From: Monosiga brevicollis MX1
Taxonomy: Eukaryota > Opisthokonta > Choanoflagellata > Craspedida > Salpingoecidae
NCBI RefSeq assembly: GCF_000002865.3
Contig: NW_001865050.1
Span: 1,024,655 to 1,088,654 of the forward strand
DNA: 64,000 bases
Direction of reading: 5' to 3'
This document shows positions 16,774 to 29,200 of this stretch, piece after piece (position 1 is the first letter of the stretch; every line of letters begins with the position of its first letter). The notes under the pieces are model-generated. The model saw only the letters and a list, made by a program, of their open reading frames with translations, made no database searches and was not told the origin of the DNA. The position numbers and the translations under genes were made by a program.

Positions 16774-19306
16774 TCATGAGTCTTCTGTGCCATGCTGAAA
16801 GAGCCAGGCAGCATTGCGCGAGGCGGCCGCCAGCACCCCAGAAGCACAGGGCGTAAAGGCCGTGGGTGTAAAGCCCAGGTGCACGCGGCGCGTCAAAACG
16901 CCGGTTGGAATCTCAAAGGTCGTGAGCTGCAGGCTCTTCGTGCCCGCCACTGTCAACTCGGTAGGCGTAATCCAGTGCGGTGCAGCCATTTGTGGCTTGC
17001 CATGCCCATTGCCATTGTGACTGGTGGTTGCAAAGACGGGTTCCTGCAACTGGCGCATATCCCAGACCTTGAGGAGACCATCAAACCCTGCGAGCAACGT
17101 TGCACCGGTGAGTACAAAACCCCGACAAGACCGACACACCCACACATGGCAAGCAACCGGAAATTGCCAGCCGGTGCACAGCCGGTGCACAGCCACAAGA
17201 CCGTAGTCCGGCTGACCTTGCGAGGCGAGCCAATTTGGTTGATGTCGATTAAAGGCAACCGAGGCCACCACACCCGCATGAGCCCCCTCAAAGGTCCCAG
17301 TTGGGTCTGTGGCCCGCCGGTCCAGCATATACACGGAGCTGTCGTTGCCGGCGGTCGCATAGATATTGCCATCGCGCATGCTATAATGGTTTCCAAATGG
17401 CCGTGAGTCTCGCTTTGTGGGTCAAAGTGGACTACGACAGCCCGGTGATTACTAGTGGACTACGACAAAAGAGGTCTTGCGCCCATGCCAAGCGCATGCT
17501 CGGACATACCTCACGGATTTCAGGACAGCGTTTGAGACTTCTCGCTGAGCGACTAGACGACAGCTGGCGGGGCCAATGTCCCATTCTCCAACGCATCCAT
17601 CCTTGGAGGCCGTGCACAAGCTTGTGCCAGCCCAGGCATCAAGGCCAAATATACCAGCGGTGTGACCCTCCGTGCTGCGCTGCACTGGCCGGCACGTCCA
17701 CGGAGCCTCGGGATCTAGTACCAATTCGGACAGCAACAAACTTCCATCATCAGAGCTGGTCGCAGCCAAGACTTGGTCCGATGTGGAAAGTAGCCGCACG
17801 CCGGAGATCCAGCGGCCATGAAGTTTGGAAGACAGGCGAGGCGCAGCCGTATACGGGGCGGGGGCGGCACCGCTGGCATCTGGTCGATGCCACAAAGACA
17901 TGCGGCCCTCCTTGCCAGCCATGGCTACACACCCCCGCTCCTCCAAAGAATCGATGGCATAAACGTCATGCCTGGCCATGGTTCAGCGGACGCGCGTCAG
18001 TATCTGGGCGTGTGGGGGCGGCAATGACAATTGCGGCATGTCTGATGCGTTGACTGTTCAATGTGCCAGCAAGAAACACGTGCACCAACCTGTGGCCTGT
18101 CCAGAGAAGATGCTGTTCGTCGGGCTCAAGAGCAGCACGTGCCTTCAGAACAAGCCCGGCATCTGCGACCAGGGCATCGCCGGTAATGACCGTGCCTAAA
18201 GAACAATGTAAGAGGTGAGTGAGAAGAGATCAGCCTGGCGTCCTCTCCAAGACGGCGCATCAGCTACCAAACGCTGCCCCGACGAGCGAAATACAATTAA
18301 CCTATGGGAGCAATGGCGGCCAGGTTGGCGCCCTCGTTGGACGGGGCTCGAGGCGACTCCTCTGTGGCACCCAGGCCGGCGTATGCCAGGAGAGCAGCCT
18401 GGGTCGCTTCGTCCTCCTCTGTCATGGGGCGAGCTTCCTTGGCGGCCAGCCGTCGGCTTCTTCGCACAGGCTGCGGCGATGGCGTGCTGCCAGAGGTCCG
18501 ACGCTTGCTCCTGCTTCGGTTGGGCAGCTTTTTCGGTCCGTTTACAGTGCCCGGCGATGGGGTTGGGTGGGCCATTGGTAGAGCCGTGGCTGCCGACAGG
18601 AGGCCTAGCTGCTGCATCAAGCTGTTCAGTGGGACAAATCAAGCAAGCCAAGGAGCCACAGGTGAAAAGAGACGACTTATCAGCGGGCTTGGTCAAGGGG
18701 GTGACGAGGCGTCCGCGAAGGAAACACGCACGCTTGGTTGGCCTGAATGTTGGCGAGGCGCCGTGCTTCGTAGTCATCGTCGTCTTCGTCGTCGTCATCC
18801 TGATCCGCATCTTCCATAGCCTCGCCTTCCATCTCAGCAGCAACGCTCTTCATCTCAATCTGACCATCGTGTCGCAATGCGACGACCGCATCAGGGGACT
18901 CCTGATGGTCGTCTCCGCAGTGGTCGTCAGCCGTCGTTGGGGCCGTGAAAATAGATGGAGCGCCAGTTTCTTGGACCTTGATCGCATCAGTATCGCGGGC
19001 AACTATCTTGGTGGATTCACTTGCTGCAGGCCAAGAGCCATGATCCTCTTCTGTTGAGGGTTTGGGGTTCTCGACCTGCCGGCTGCTACCCAGAGAATCG
19101 AGCTTGACCGTGCGACGTGCAGGTGTGACCGACACGGCGTCAGCCGCAGCGCGCGTCGCGGCTGTTGAATCCTGCTGACTTTCTGACGGCGGCGGCGTCG
19201 TCCTGTTCCCTGGCGCATCTGGGGCCCGTCGCGTCTGGGCTGCCCTCAGCCATTTGGTCAGCAGCGTGGGGGTCTTCGATGTCGCCTGTTTCAAACTCGG
19301 CGCCAT
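16774..19306 (-). CDS. WDR76: WDR76/CMR1-like WD40-repeat protein
   Basis: The ATG at 19304-19306 (MAPSLKQ) begins a long low-complexity Ser/Thr/Glu-rich N terminus that ends in an acidic run and YEARRLANIQANQA (about 18735). That matches the 'YE..RL.NI..N' signature just before the propeller in CMR1 and WDR76. The next exon (about 18615-18300) continues LMQQLGLL and carries RRSRRLAAKEA, the basic stretch typical of WDR76. WD40 exons follow: ISGVRLLSTSDQVLAATSSDDGSLLL (split by its reading at about 17800), HTAGIFGLDAWAGTSLCTASKDGCVGEWD (about 17600), IYATAGNDSSVYMLDRR (about 17350), GATLLAGFDGLLKVWDMRQ (about 17060) and an HWITPTELTVAGTKSLQL blade ending near 16774. Known relatives bind DNA and sit at stalled or damaged replication sites. 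In human cells WDR76 acts as a CUL4-DDB1 substrate receptor. The function here is inferred from that similarity. Confidence 0.75.
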
Positions 19307-20253
19307 TTTTTTCTCGTGCGATGAAGTTGTAACGGTGAAAATGTCAGACCACACCATCAGTCTGACATTTTACGAGCTTCACTCTGTATAGTAAAATTTA
19401 AAATTACACGTTCCTCTGATGTCTCTTTTTTTCCAAATATTCGGACATACGTAACTCGGGTTAAGCAGACTTCTTGAACGAATCCCATTGCCCCTTTATC
19501 AATGTATGCACAGACGACATTGCGAGCATCATGAGCAAGAATACCCAGTTCGTTCAAACATCAACAAGACTCCCGCACATGTCAATGCCTTCGTGAGGGT
19601 CTGAAGAGCTGTGGCCATCTCCATCATAGGCATGACGATGCAGATACAGTCTTAGTCGCCAGTTTAGAGAGAGTCTCTCGCAGGAGTCATTTTTTTTTGG
19701 AGGAAAAAAAAAACTCTGAGTCTGCTTTCATTTAGCAGTGCGTGCCACACAATGCAAGCAGCTTGGGTCAGTTTTTAAATTCTGAAACGCATCACCCCCA
19801 CCACCAAGATCAGTACCAACCAACCTTCTAGAATTCAAATCCCGCTTGCTGGTGATGGTTGGAACGCCATTTTTTTTTTACCTTGAAGTCTGAACGAGGC
19901 GCTTCGTGTCTAGCAATGGTGTAAAATCGCCTTCCTTCCATTTACCAAAAGCTCCCATTCGTGCCCCTATAGCAGGCGGCCATCAAGCCGGGATTATGAG
20001 CTCAGGCTTGCCGCCGCAAGACGGCCTTCATCTTTGTTTCTATCCGATCGCGGTGTCATATCCAGTGTGTGTTTGCTGCTGTTGATGTGGTAAGGACCGT
20101 ATCGCTACTGCCGTTTTCTTTTTCTTCAGAAGTGATCAACTTGACCCTCGCATGTTCGCAAGTCAATCATTTTGTCGCTGTTGTTGTGATTGTGGGCCAA
20201 AAAACGACGCATTCAACGCATAGGCAGACGTGACCTTGAGTTCATCAGCCACC
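19307..20253. promoter_or_regulatory. Divergent intergenic region, WDR76-like (-) / giant gene (+)
   Basis: About 950 nt, more AT-rich than its surroundings, with T9 and A10 runs near 19690-19712 and T9 at 19871. It carries both promoters. No tRNA or other gene is recognised. Confidence 0.45.
19338..19371. repeat. 12-bp perfect inverted repeat just upstream of WDR76-like start
   Basis: Arms 19338-19349 and 19360-19371 are exact reverse complements around a 10-nt loop. It lies 32 nt upstream of the minus-strand ATG, so it is in the promoter or 5' UTR. Confidence 0.85.
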
Positions 20254-23200
20254 ATGCATAAAAGATTACCATTGGCCCTCGTGTCGGCCCTGACGCTGGC
20301 GTTGACTTTTGAAAATGGGCTGGCACTGCCATCGAGTGTCTGTGCTAGCTTACGGGCATCACTGCCCGCCGGGCCACAGACTGATTCTTTGGTTTGCCCA
20401 GAACTTTCTAATCTTGATGACCTCCACACGGGTTGCGACAAGGCTGTGGCAGCCAAGCTTTCCAACACGAGCTTCACCGTGGCTCCGACCGCCATTCATC
20501 ACTGCTCCTTTGTGGAAGGCCCTACCCAGCCGATTGACCATCGGCACCTGCAAACAGCGCACATTTCCAACGCCACCTTTCAAGCCTTCTACTCTATTGA
20601 GTTTGATGCCTCCACGGCAAGCGTGGCGGTTCACGTGCGCCTCGAGGTCAATCTCACCTTGAGTGGGTCCATGGCTGGTTATGTCGTGGCTGACGAGGAT
20701 CCTCACTACTTGTGGGCCGAGTCCAGGCTGGTCTTCCCGCTTGGTGCACGCCCCATCGCACTTTGGCAAGCAAAGCTGGAGCCCCCTAAGGAAGCGGATG
20801 CTACCGAGCTCGTGCTGACCGATATTAACGCCATGGATGGTTTACCAGCTCTCATTGTAGCTGGTCTTGGAGCACCTCATTCTCATCCCAACTCGCTCTT
20901 ACCAGCATCCGCGGCATTAAACATCCTCAACCTGCCCCCTCGCTGGCTTGCTCCTCTCTGGGATAGCCCATCTACCCTCAATTTGGCGGCCCGAGCTCTC
21001 CTACCACGCGCCCTACCAGATCCGTCAAGTCCTCGGCTGGTCGGTGTTGGTGGGCTTCTAAGCTACGATGGAGTGCTTGCCCCAGGCGATCTACTGCAAA
21101 TTGACGTATTGCTTGCAGAGCCTGAGGAGAGATCTCGTCTCGCTGCTGATGTCGCCACACAGCTCGAGTTGATGCTTGACAGCGCATTGATCAACGCCTC
21201 CCTCCCATGTCCCAGGCTGAGAAACGAGAGCGCCCTTTTTGATGCACTGCAGACCATGAACGACCTCACGCTCTTCGTCAACCATTCCAGCGCTCAAGTT
21301 ATCTTCATGGGCCTTTCATTTGCGACTCACGTGACGATTGACTGCGGCACGACTTTTGGGCCTGAAATGTCAGAGCACAGGCCATTCCTCAGTTTGTCCT
21401 TGGAAGCCCGTCTCCAAAAGATAACAGGGTTACCCGTCACCTTTTTTGCAGCCCCAACTCTGGCCGTCAGCATGTTACAGTCCCTTGATGTGCCAATCTC
21501 CGGGAGGGCTAGTGGTGTTTTAGTCAATGGCAGCACAAGCGCAGCCAACGCCGATGCCCCTCTTGTTGCATTGCAACCGGCGCAACTGTTCTCATCAGAT
21601 GCTACGAGCGCGCCAGCACCTGATTTCGCTTTAACCAACGCGACGCGCTTGCAGTCAATTTTTGACGCACTGCGACAGGAACTCCTGACGTTGGTACCCT
21701 CGGACGCCCTGCCGCTCAGACGAGCTATCTTCCGTATCCTTCCAGATTTGAACTCCAGCTTCATTTGGGACAGGTGTGCAGCCAAGGCCCCATTGCCCAC
21801 GCTGCGATCTTGTCTCTTTGACGCTCTGACCGCCCACGCAGATCTCGATCCGCGCTTCACGCCCAGCAACCAACTCTTCATCACTGTTCATCTCACTGGC
21901 AAGGACTCTTACGATGATCCTTCCAGCAACCTCAACGCCACCTTACAAGCTGTTAATGAGCAAATTCAAGGGCTCAACGTCTCTTTGGGAGCTCTGAACC
22001 TGTCGGCAAGCGAGCTTGACTTTGATGCCGACACTCAAGCGGACTTGTCTTACACCCTTTATGCCGAGCTGATGATTCCGTGTCTGACTGATCCGAGTCC
22101 CACTGCTCATGTGCAAGCCGAAGAGGTGCACGCCATGCTCGCTTTGCAAGCTCCGTCATATGGGCGCAGCATTCATGACAATTGTGGTGAAGATGCAAGG
22201 AATTGTTCTCTTTGGGCCCTTGACCTCAACGCCACGCTTGACCTTGCTCATACCCCGCGAGAGCGCCCCACAGTTAGTATTGGCTTTCCAGCGCTTGGAA
22301 CATCAGCTCGTGCATTGTCGACTGGAGCATTGTCCATCCCCCGAGGAAGAGCTTCTCTTCCAACGACGACGCTTCCGACAGCCCTGAGCGACACTGCCAA
22401 GGCAATCAGCACACCACTGGAAACCTCCCTACTCACAGGTCTGCAGTTGTCCCAGTACAATGACCTAGGTCCCCTGAACCTATTGGAGGCTTCAGACTTT
22501 TCTTCGCTGGTAGGAGACAGCTTGACTGAAGCTTTGACGATATCCAACGGAGATCTGCCCAGCGCCGAGGCTGCTCTCGAGCACATCTTGGCACAGCTCC
22601 TGGGAAATAGCTCCGCGTATTATGTTCAAGTCAGCGCCTCATTAGTGGCAGCAGGCCTTGAACCAGGTGCCGATCCAGTGCAGACCGCGACGAGTTTATT
22701 GTCAGTTGACCTATTATTTGCCGTGAGCGTACATACCTTTCTGAGCATCGATTCAAGCACGACACCCTGGGCGGGCAAACTGTCGACGGAACGACTCAAT
22801 CTAGTGGTACCCTTGGTCACAACACTGACTTTAGCCTTGGATCTCAGTCCAACAGGGCCCAGCGCTGGAGGTCAAAGAGCGACTGCTAGTCTCTTGCGCC
22901 GAGCCTCCACTGTCATTGGGGGCCTACACTTGGCAGCTCATCTCAGCATGGAGACAGCTATTGCAATGACTGCAGAGTTTCAACTTGCTCTTGCAGCCGC
23001 AAATGGCATGCCTGACAGCAATTCCAAAGCTACGCTATCCATAAATGCGACCCTGTCATCGGAGGAAGTTGTCAATCTCGAGGCATCGATATCGTCGCTT
23101 GGCAGTAATGCGACGGCGCTAGATTTGGCATTCCCACGCTTGCAACAGAGAAAAGGCGTCGACCCAGATGTAGCAATGGCCCAGTTTAAGTCACTGGCTG

Positions 23201-26200
23201 GACTGCCAGCAACACTCCTTCGCTCAGCAAACACGCCAGTAGCGCCTGGCCTGGACCCTAGCCGTTACCACGATCTTTCTCAGGGAGCAGCTGAATTGAC
23301 TGCAGCTCTGTCATCAGCTTTGCAACGACCTGCTATCCCGCAGCCCATTGTCGCCATAGCAAAGTCCGTGGCAACAGCTGACCTTCGCAATGTTGCCAAA
23401 CTGCTTCTCAACGTTACGTTGGTCGATGATAGCATGCCAACCATGCCGCCCACCTCCAGCTTTCAGTGCATTCTCGAAGAAGGCGGTGCCGTCTTGGATT
23501 ATAGTTCTTGCACCCACTTGGTGCAAAGTTTAAACGCACAACTGGAAAGCTGCGGAGTTGGTGATATCCTAAGGTTTACGTCAAACACGGTGGTTAATTT
23601 TGGCGGGGCTTGCGACGAGCTCAGCAGTCTATCTCTGCAAATTGCGCACCCTGGTGGCTTGATACCTTTGACAGTTTCTACAATAGTTCCAGGATCTGAA
23701 GCAACTCATGTACTCGACGGCCTTCAAGGACGCATATACAACGATAACAATACTGCTCCAAGCTGCACCTCCTGGACCAGCTGTGCACAATTGCAACAAG
23801 GTCTGATCGACTCCTCGGCGCGCACGCCGGCTGTAAAGCGAACAACTGTGTCGGCCAAAGATGCCGCCAGCCTTTTTCCATTCTCAGATGCCGTCACACT
23901 AGACTTGAGGCCCTACTATCCTGAAGCGTTTTCAGCTGTTCAGCTGCCCCCAGCACAACTTCCCGCTTACACCTACGCGCAAAACCTCACGCGAGCAACC
24001 GAGTTGGAGGCAAGCAGCGGGCAACTGCGGGTCCTACTTGGCGGAGCACAAGGAACAAATGGACAGGCCATTTGCCCAACTGGCGGCCCTTTCAATAGGA
24101 CCATGCGGCGCCGATCCAAGAACACGGCCGATGCACCCCAGAACTATGCCCCAGCCGAGGTGACAGTCTCTCTCTCGACGGCCCCCCTGATAGTGGCTCT
24201 TGACACGCCGCCACAAGTGGTCAACGGAAGTATTGTGCTTCTGTCCTTGCCGTTGAATGTAAGCCTGACAGCGCCCAACAGCAGCAACGTGAGCTTGATT
24301 CTCAAAACGGCTCTGCGCGCTCGAGGGGGTGTACTCCTTGACAGCTGGAACCACAACATCTCCTTCAACATCCCCAATGGCTCACTGGTCCAAGAAGTTT
24401 TCTGCCCAGCACTCCGGGCTGCCATTCCAACCGAGTTGCGCACAATACTGCGCTGTGATGTTTCCGAGTATCAAGATTGGCGACACCTCAAACGTGTCAC
24501 TAGGCTCTCCGGTCCGCCACCGGAAATGCTTCAAGTTCAACTGATTGCAACACCTACTCTAGCCAACTCTAGTATCTACGGCGACGCCATGCTGATACCA
24601 GAGGACCTTCAATTGAATAATAGCACCCTGGATGGTCTTCGCATGACAATGACAGCCTTCCCTCCTCGGTTTGCCATGATGGTTTCAGACCTGCGTGTGG
24701 CTAGCCATGTTGAGGTAGAAATGCCGGACAATACCAAAAGGGCTTATGTGACTGTCGGGCCTATTGCCATGGGCGCCAGGCATTTAGCTGGTAGTGCCAA
24801 ACTTAATGTTACTGTTCAGCAAAGCTCGGCCACATCGCTTACCCGGCTTGAGGATGCTATCAGGGCAGTGGCTCAACCCTCAATGCTGGACATGGCTGGC
24901 CTGGAAGTTTTGGTTGACATTCATGGCGAGCAGCTGATTCAAGGGCTCAGGCCATGTCTTTCAGCTGTAGGGGCAGATGATCTGGCAGCTGTTGACATCA
25001 AGATGCATGCAGGAGTTGCGGCAACACTTCCAACATCGAGCCATCTTGATGCCATTTTGTTTGGCACTTCACAGCGAGCCGGGTCTCATTTGTATGCCTT
25101 GGCGACCAACCTATCTTGGGAAGTGTCGTTTGAGAATGGCACGGGCTCGGGGCGGCAGGCCCTTCAAAGCCTTTTACTTGCAGATCTTCAGCTGCCATGC
25201 AAGATAGCACGGACTTTGGCACAGAGCTCGGCTGAGGCGGGGCGGCAGCAGTTGGCGCAAACCGCATTGCCTTTCTTGACAGCCTCCCTGGCCAAGCCAC
25301 TGGATCATGCTTTGTCGGCATCGCTTGCAAATGCTGCTGGGTCCCTCTGTGCATTGACTTATGCCACCCTGGATGACTTGTGCATACAGCTGTCCTCATT
25401 CCTGAGCCTTCCGTTGATATGTGGAGGTGGTGCGTCTGCATTGACTTTTTCAAACAACACAGTCGAGCTGTGGCTGACCGCAGATAATCTGAATGCAACG
25501 ACTCCGACGACGGTGGCATTTGAAACTGCCTTCTTTTTGAACGAGTCAAGCTTCCCGGAAGGCGTGAGCATTTTGCCTTCCGAGTCCATGTTTGGCAATG
25601 TGCGGATAAATGCAACGGTATCTCTTTCACTAGATCCGCGAGCATCAAATGCCAGAGAAGACTGTGGTGACCTGTCCATGCCAACAATGCCTGTGCGGTT
25701 TGCTCCAGGGTCACATCTGAGTCTCTCAGCTTCATTTGCCTTTGTGGGAGACGCCTGCTTGTACATGGGGCCGCTGCCTGTGTGCTTTCGCCAGTCTTCT
25801 ATTGCTCTTGAGGAAGCTACTTTGGCTGTGATGCTGAATTCTCTATCCCCACCACCTTCTCCAGGCAAACGGTCGCATCACAAAGCTCCTCGCAGTCAGA
25901 CCCCATTGCATCTACAGCCGCTACTAGAGCCGCACGTGTTGTTTGAGGGCAGGGCACGGCTTGATGGTTTGATGGAGATTGATTCTGACTATTGTCAGCT
26001 AACGCTCGAAGTTCACAACCTCACAGCCTATGCACTTGCGCTTCTGAGCTGGCAGCACACACCTGGCAACGAAAGCAATGGAACTGCACCAGATGGAACA
26101 CCGCTGCATATAGGCTCAATGCACAGCCATGAGTTGGTGATGTATCTCGAAGCGCTTCAAGAACAGGCGGGGCCAAATGCGCCTTTCTCTTTGAGCAGCA

Positions 26201-29200
26201 TCAATTGTCCAGGACACATCTTGAATGATATGCTGATGTCTGCACTCGCGCGACACAATATTCAAAATAACCTTGCCAATTTCGGGCGATTCGAGAGCCA
26301 GCTCAAGGATAGCATGAGATCAGCCGTGGAACCTCTGCTGGAAGACCTCGAAGCGTTGAATTTACCCTTTGTTAATACCTTTGGTATCGACGCAATTCGT
26401 GATGGTCTGCTTGATGGCTTGTTCGGCTCAAACTTTTTCAAGAAGCTGCTGGAGCTTTTGCTGGACATTTTGGTAGCTATTTATGATGGCGTTGAGGGAT
26501 TTCTGGAGTCTTTTACAGCACTTTTGTGTAAGATTTTGGAAATCGGAGGCCTCTTGAACAAGGAAGATTGCCCACCCGCACCAAAGCCCCTACAGTACCC
26601 ATACCAATGGCGATTGCCCTTACATTTACACCTGCATCCATGTGCATGTCAAGTGAGCGTCAGTCTTGGGGCCAATACAACTCTTGCCAGCTTCAACTTG
26701 TGCAGCTCGACCCACGATTTGAGCACTTGGCAAGACGCATCCTTCTTTCAAGATCATCAAAATGTTAGCAGTGACATGATTTGTGCCGACATTACGGTGC
26801 ATGCTTGGCCAAACTTGACCATCGACACTGATGGTGTTAGTATTCGATGGCCTTACGATGCCCCTGCTCTCAACATTGAGCTGGAGGCGGAATTTGACAA
26901 CTTGTCATTCTCTGGCTATTTTGGTCGGCTCGCCGTGGAGTTTGGCCCCGATAACCAACAAGGAGCCAAAGGTCACGTAGGCTTTGCAGCCCCAGTCTGG
27001 GCGTCTCCTCCGCGACCTGATGGGAAACAGGATCTTAAGCTGGGCGTGCCGTCGAGGCTTGAGGCATCACTAGGTGGCCGTGCTGCTGTCGCGTACCTAT
27101 CCTCTGATCCTGCCTCTGATCCTGCGTCAGATTTTGACGCAAGCCCCCGGATCGAGGCGACGATTGCTGCCGAATTTGACATCGAAGACGGTGTTCTTGT
27201 GGTGCACAAGCTTCATTTCGAGGATGTATTGATATGTCTGGCATCACTTGCTGAGCAGCTCGGCGGCGCGTTCGATTTTATGGATCACGGTTTTATCGGC
27301 TTTTTACGACAAACATTGGACTTGCTGCGCACTCCTCTTCCCCTTGAGCCGCTGATTACCGTCTCCATACTGGATCTTCTCATGATGTATGCATATGTCT
27401 TCACGACACCCTTTTCTAATCTTTCCCACTTCATTGCCATGCTTGACGATTTGGGTGAAACATTTGATTTGCTAAAATTGCTTAAAGAACAGCTGAGCGA
27501 TGCCACGTGCAAAACGCTGTATGGGGTGGCGGAGGTGTTTTCGTTAGCCTTTTCTACCATTGAACAAGGCATTACCACGATAGGCGACATGCAGTTCAAT
27601 ATTTTCTCGGATAGCGGTACAGTGAACATTGGTGACGCTTTGTCCTTTTTTGGAGCCGTGTTTGTGCGTCGAGACTTTGGGATCTACTTGCCCATTCTTG
27701 CCGCGGAGGGCCTTTCGGGCTACGTTGGACGTGAGGTGCTAGGTGGACTGGACGCATTGACAGGGCGGGCGCCTGATGTGGCCGCCATCGGTCAGTGCGA
27801 CACTCTCCTCTTGTATGCGTCGCTTCCAAGTATTGCGGCGGAAATCGGCTATGCAATGCCATTGGGCGTTTATGGGCCTTTGCTGGCCTCGGCCATGATT
27901 AAGCTCACGGGATCAGCTGATATGGGGGAATACTACGTCTGTGCAAATAGCCGTCAACCCCTAAGTGCATTGGGCGCCTTATCAGGCTTGAGTGTTGATA
28001 CCTATATTCCAACTGTAAACAGTCGGACGAATAAACCTGTCCAACCATGGAAACTATCGGCATCTGTTGCAGCTGGCCTGAGCGCAGACGCAATGTTCCT
28101 CAAAGCCTCGCTTGCTCTTGCTGTGGGTTACGAGATGTTCAATGAAATTTATAGCCCATATCCTGGCTATTCAACGCTCAACTTTTTGTTCCGCGTGATT
28201 CATGCCAATAGCGACAAACTAAGCGATAGCTTCATCAGGACTCAAAACTTCTACGCCCAAATATCTCTAGGCGTGTACGTGTGCTGGTTTGTTCCGTTCA
28301 AGCGAAAGTGCAGCGAAGTACTAGGTGCTTCCGCTCAATACAATTTCATTTCCCACAAACGTACTCCGAGTTTTCCAGAAACACTTGCGGATAGCAATGG
28401 CCACATCGATTTGAGAAACGCCGCGGCGATGGACCAAACAGGCGAGGCTGGGAAGCTTTTTGCTGGCTTGGCACAAACCCCGCCGCGACTGGGCTACCCT
28501 GCCGTAGCAGCATCTTTTACGGCCGTTGCCAAGGCAAATGATGCAATGACGGTCGCAGAAACGGTGCAGGGTAAGGCTTTGTCTGCAGTTCACATACAGT
28601 ACACCGACCAACCTTACGTGTTTGAGACCAGCAACATGGCTCTGCCAATTGCAACGCTGCCACGTGGTGCGGACGTTCGAGTGCTCTCCTTTTCGGACGA
28701 GGATCCCTTGACAGGGACCTCACAGCTCGAATACACGATTGACGCATTTGGTGTCCAGCCTGGCGGTGGCATGGGCCAGTTGGGACTCGAGGACGGCTGC
28801 GAGTCGTTATGGCTTGTGGCTCCTCAGGACAATGCAGAAGTTAGCTTGAAAGGCACGCCTTGTGCTACTACTATTGACGCATTTAATCGAGCTCGTGTCA
28901 ACATTGTGGCCAGCAGCGTCACAGACTTTTCCAGCGGCGCAGTTTTGGTCGCCACCAGCGCTGGGGCATGGGAACATGCGCCCAGAATGGATGCGTCTGC
29001 GCCACTTCATCATCTGGCCACAAGTGGCAGCAATATTGGCCCATACAGTATTTTGATAGCCGTCTCGGATGTCATTGAGATCGATCTGACAGGCACAGCT
29101 GTGACAGTGCTATCCCAAGTGGCCGCTGCTACGGGCGTTTCTCTCTGGGGACCGAAATACGGTCCTCTGGCTGCGGACGACGCGCTCAACGTACGGTTTG

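Noticed and set aside
17425-17470. Direct repeat AGTGGACTACGACA about 27 nt apart
   Set aside because: Lies within a WDR76-like intron or exon edge; two short copies only, no flanking structure suggesting a mobile element.
18215-19057. 280-codon plus-strand ORF
   Set aside because: Antisense to the WDR76-like exons, whose minus-strand frame carries recognisable motifs; no domain on the plus strand.
19800-19860. Possible tRNA T-arm (TTCAAATCCC) at about 19832
   Set aside because: No matching A box, acceptor stem or anticodon arm could be folded around it.
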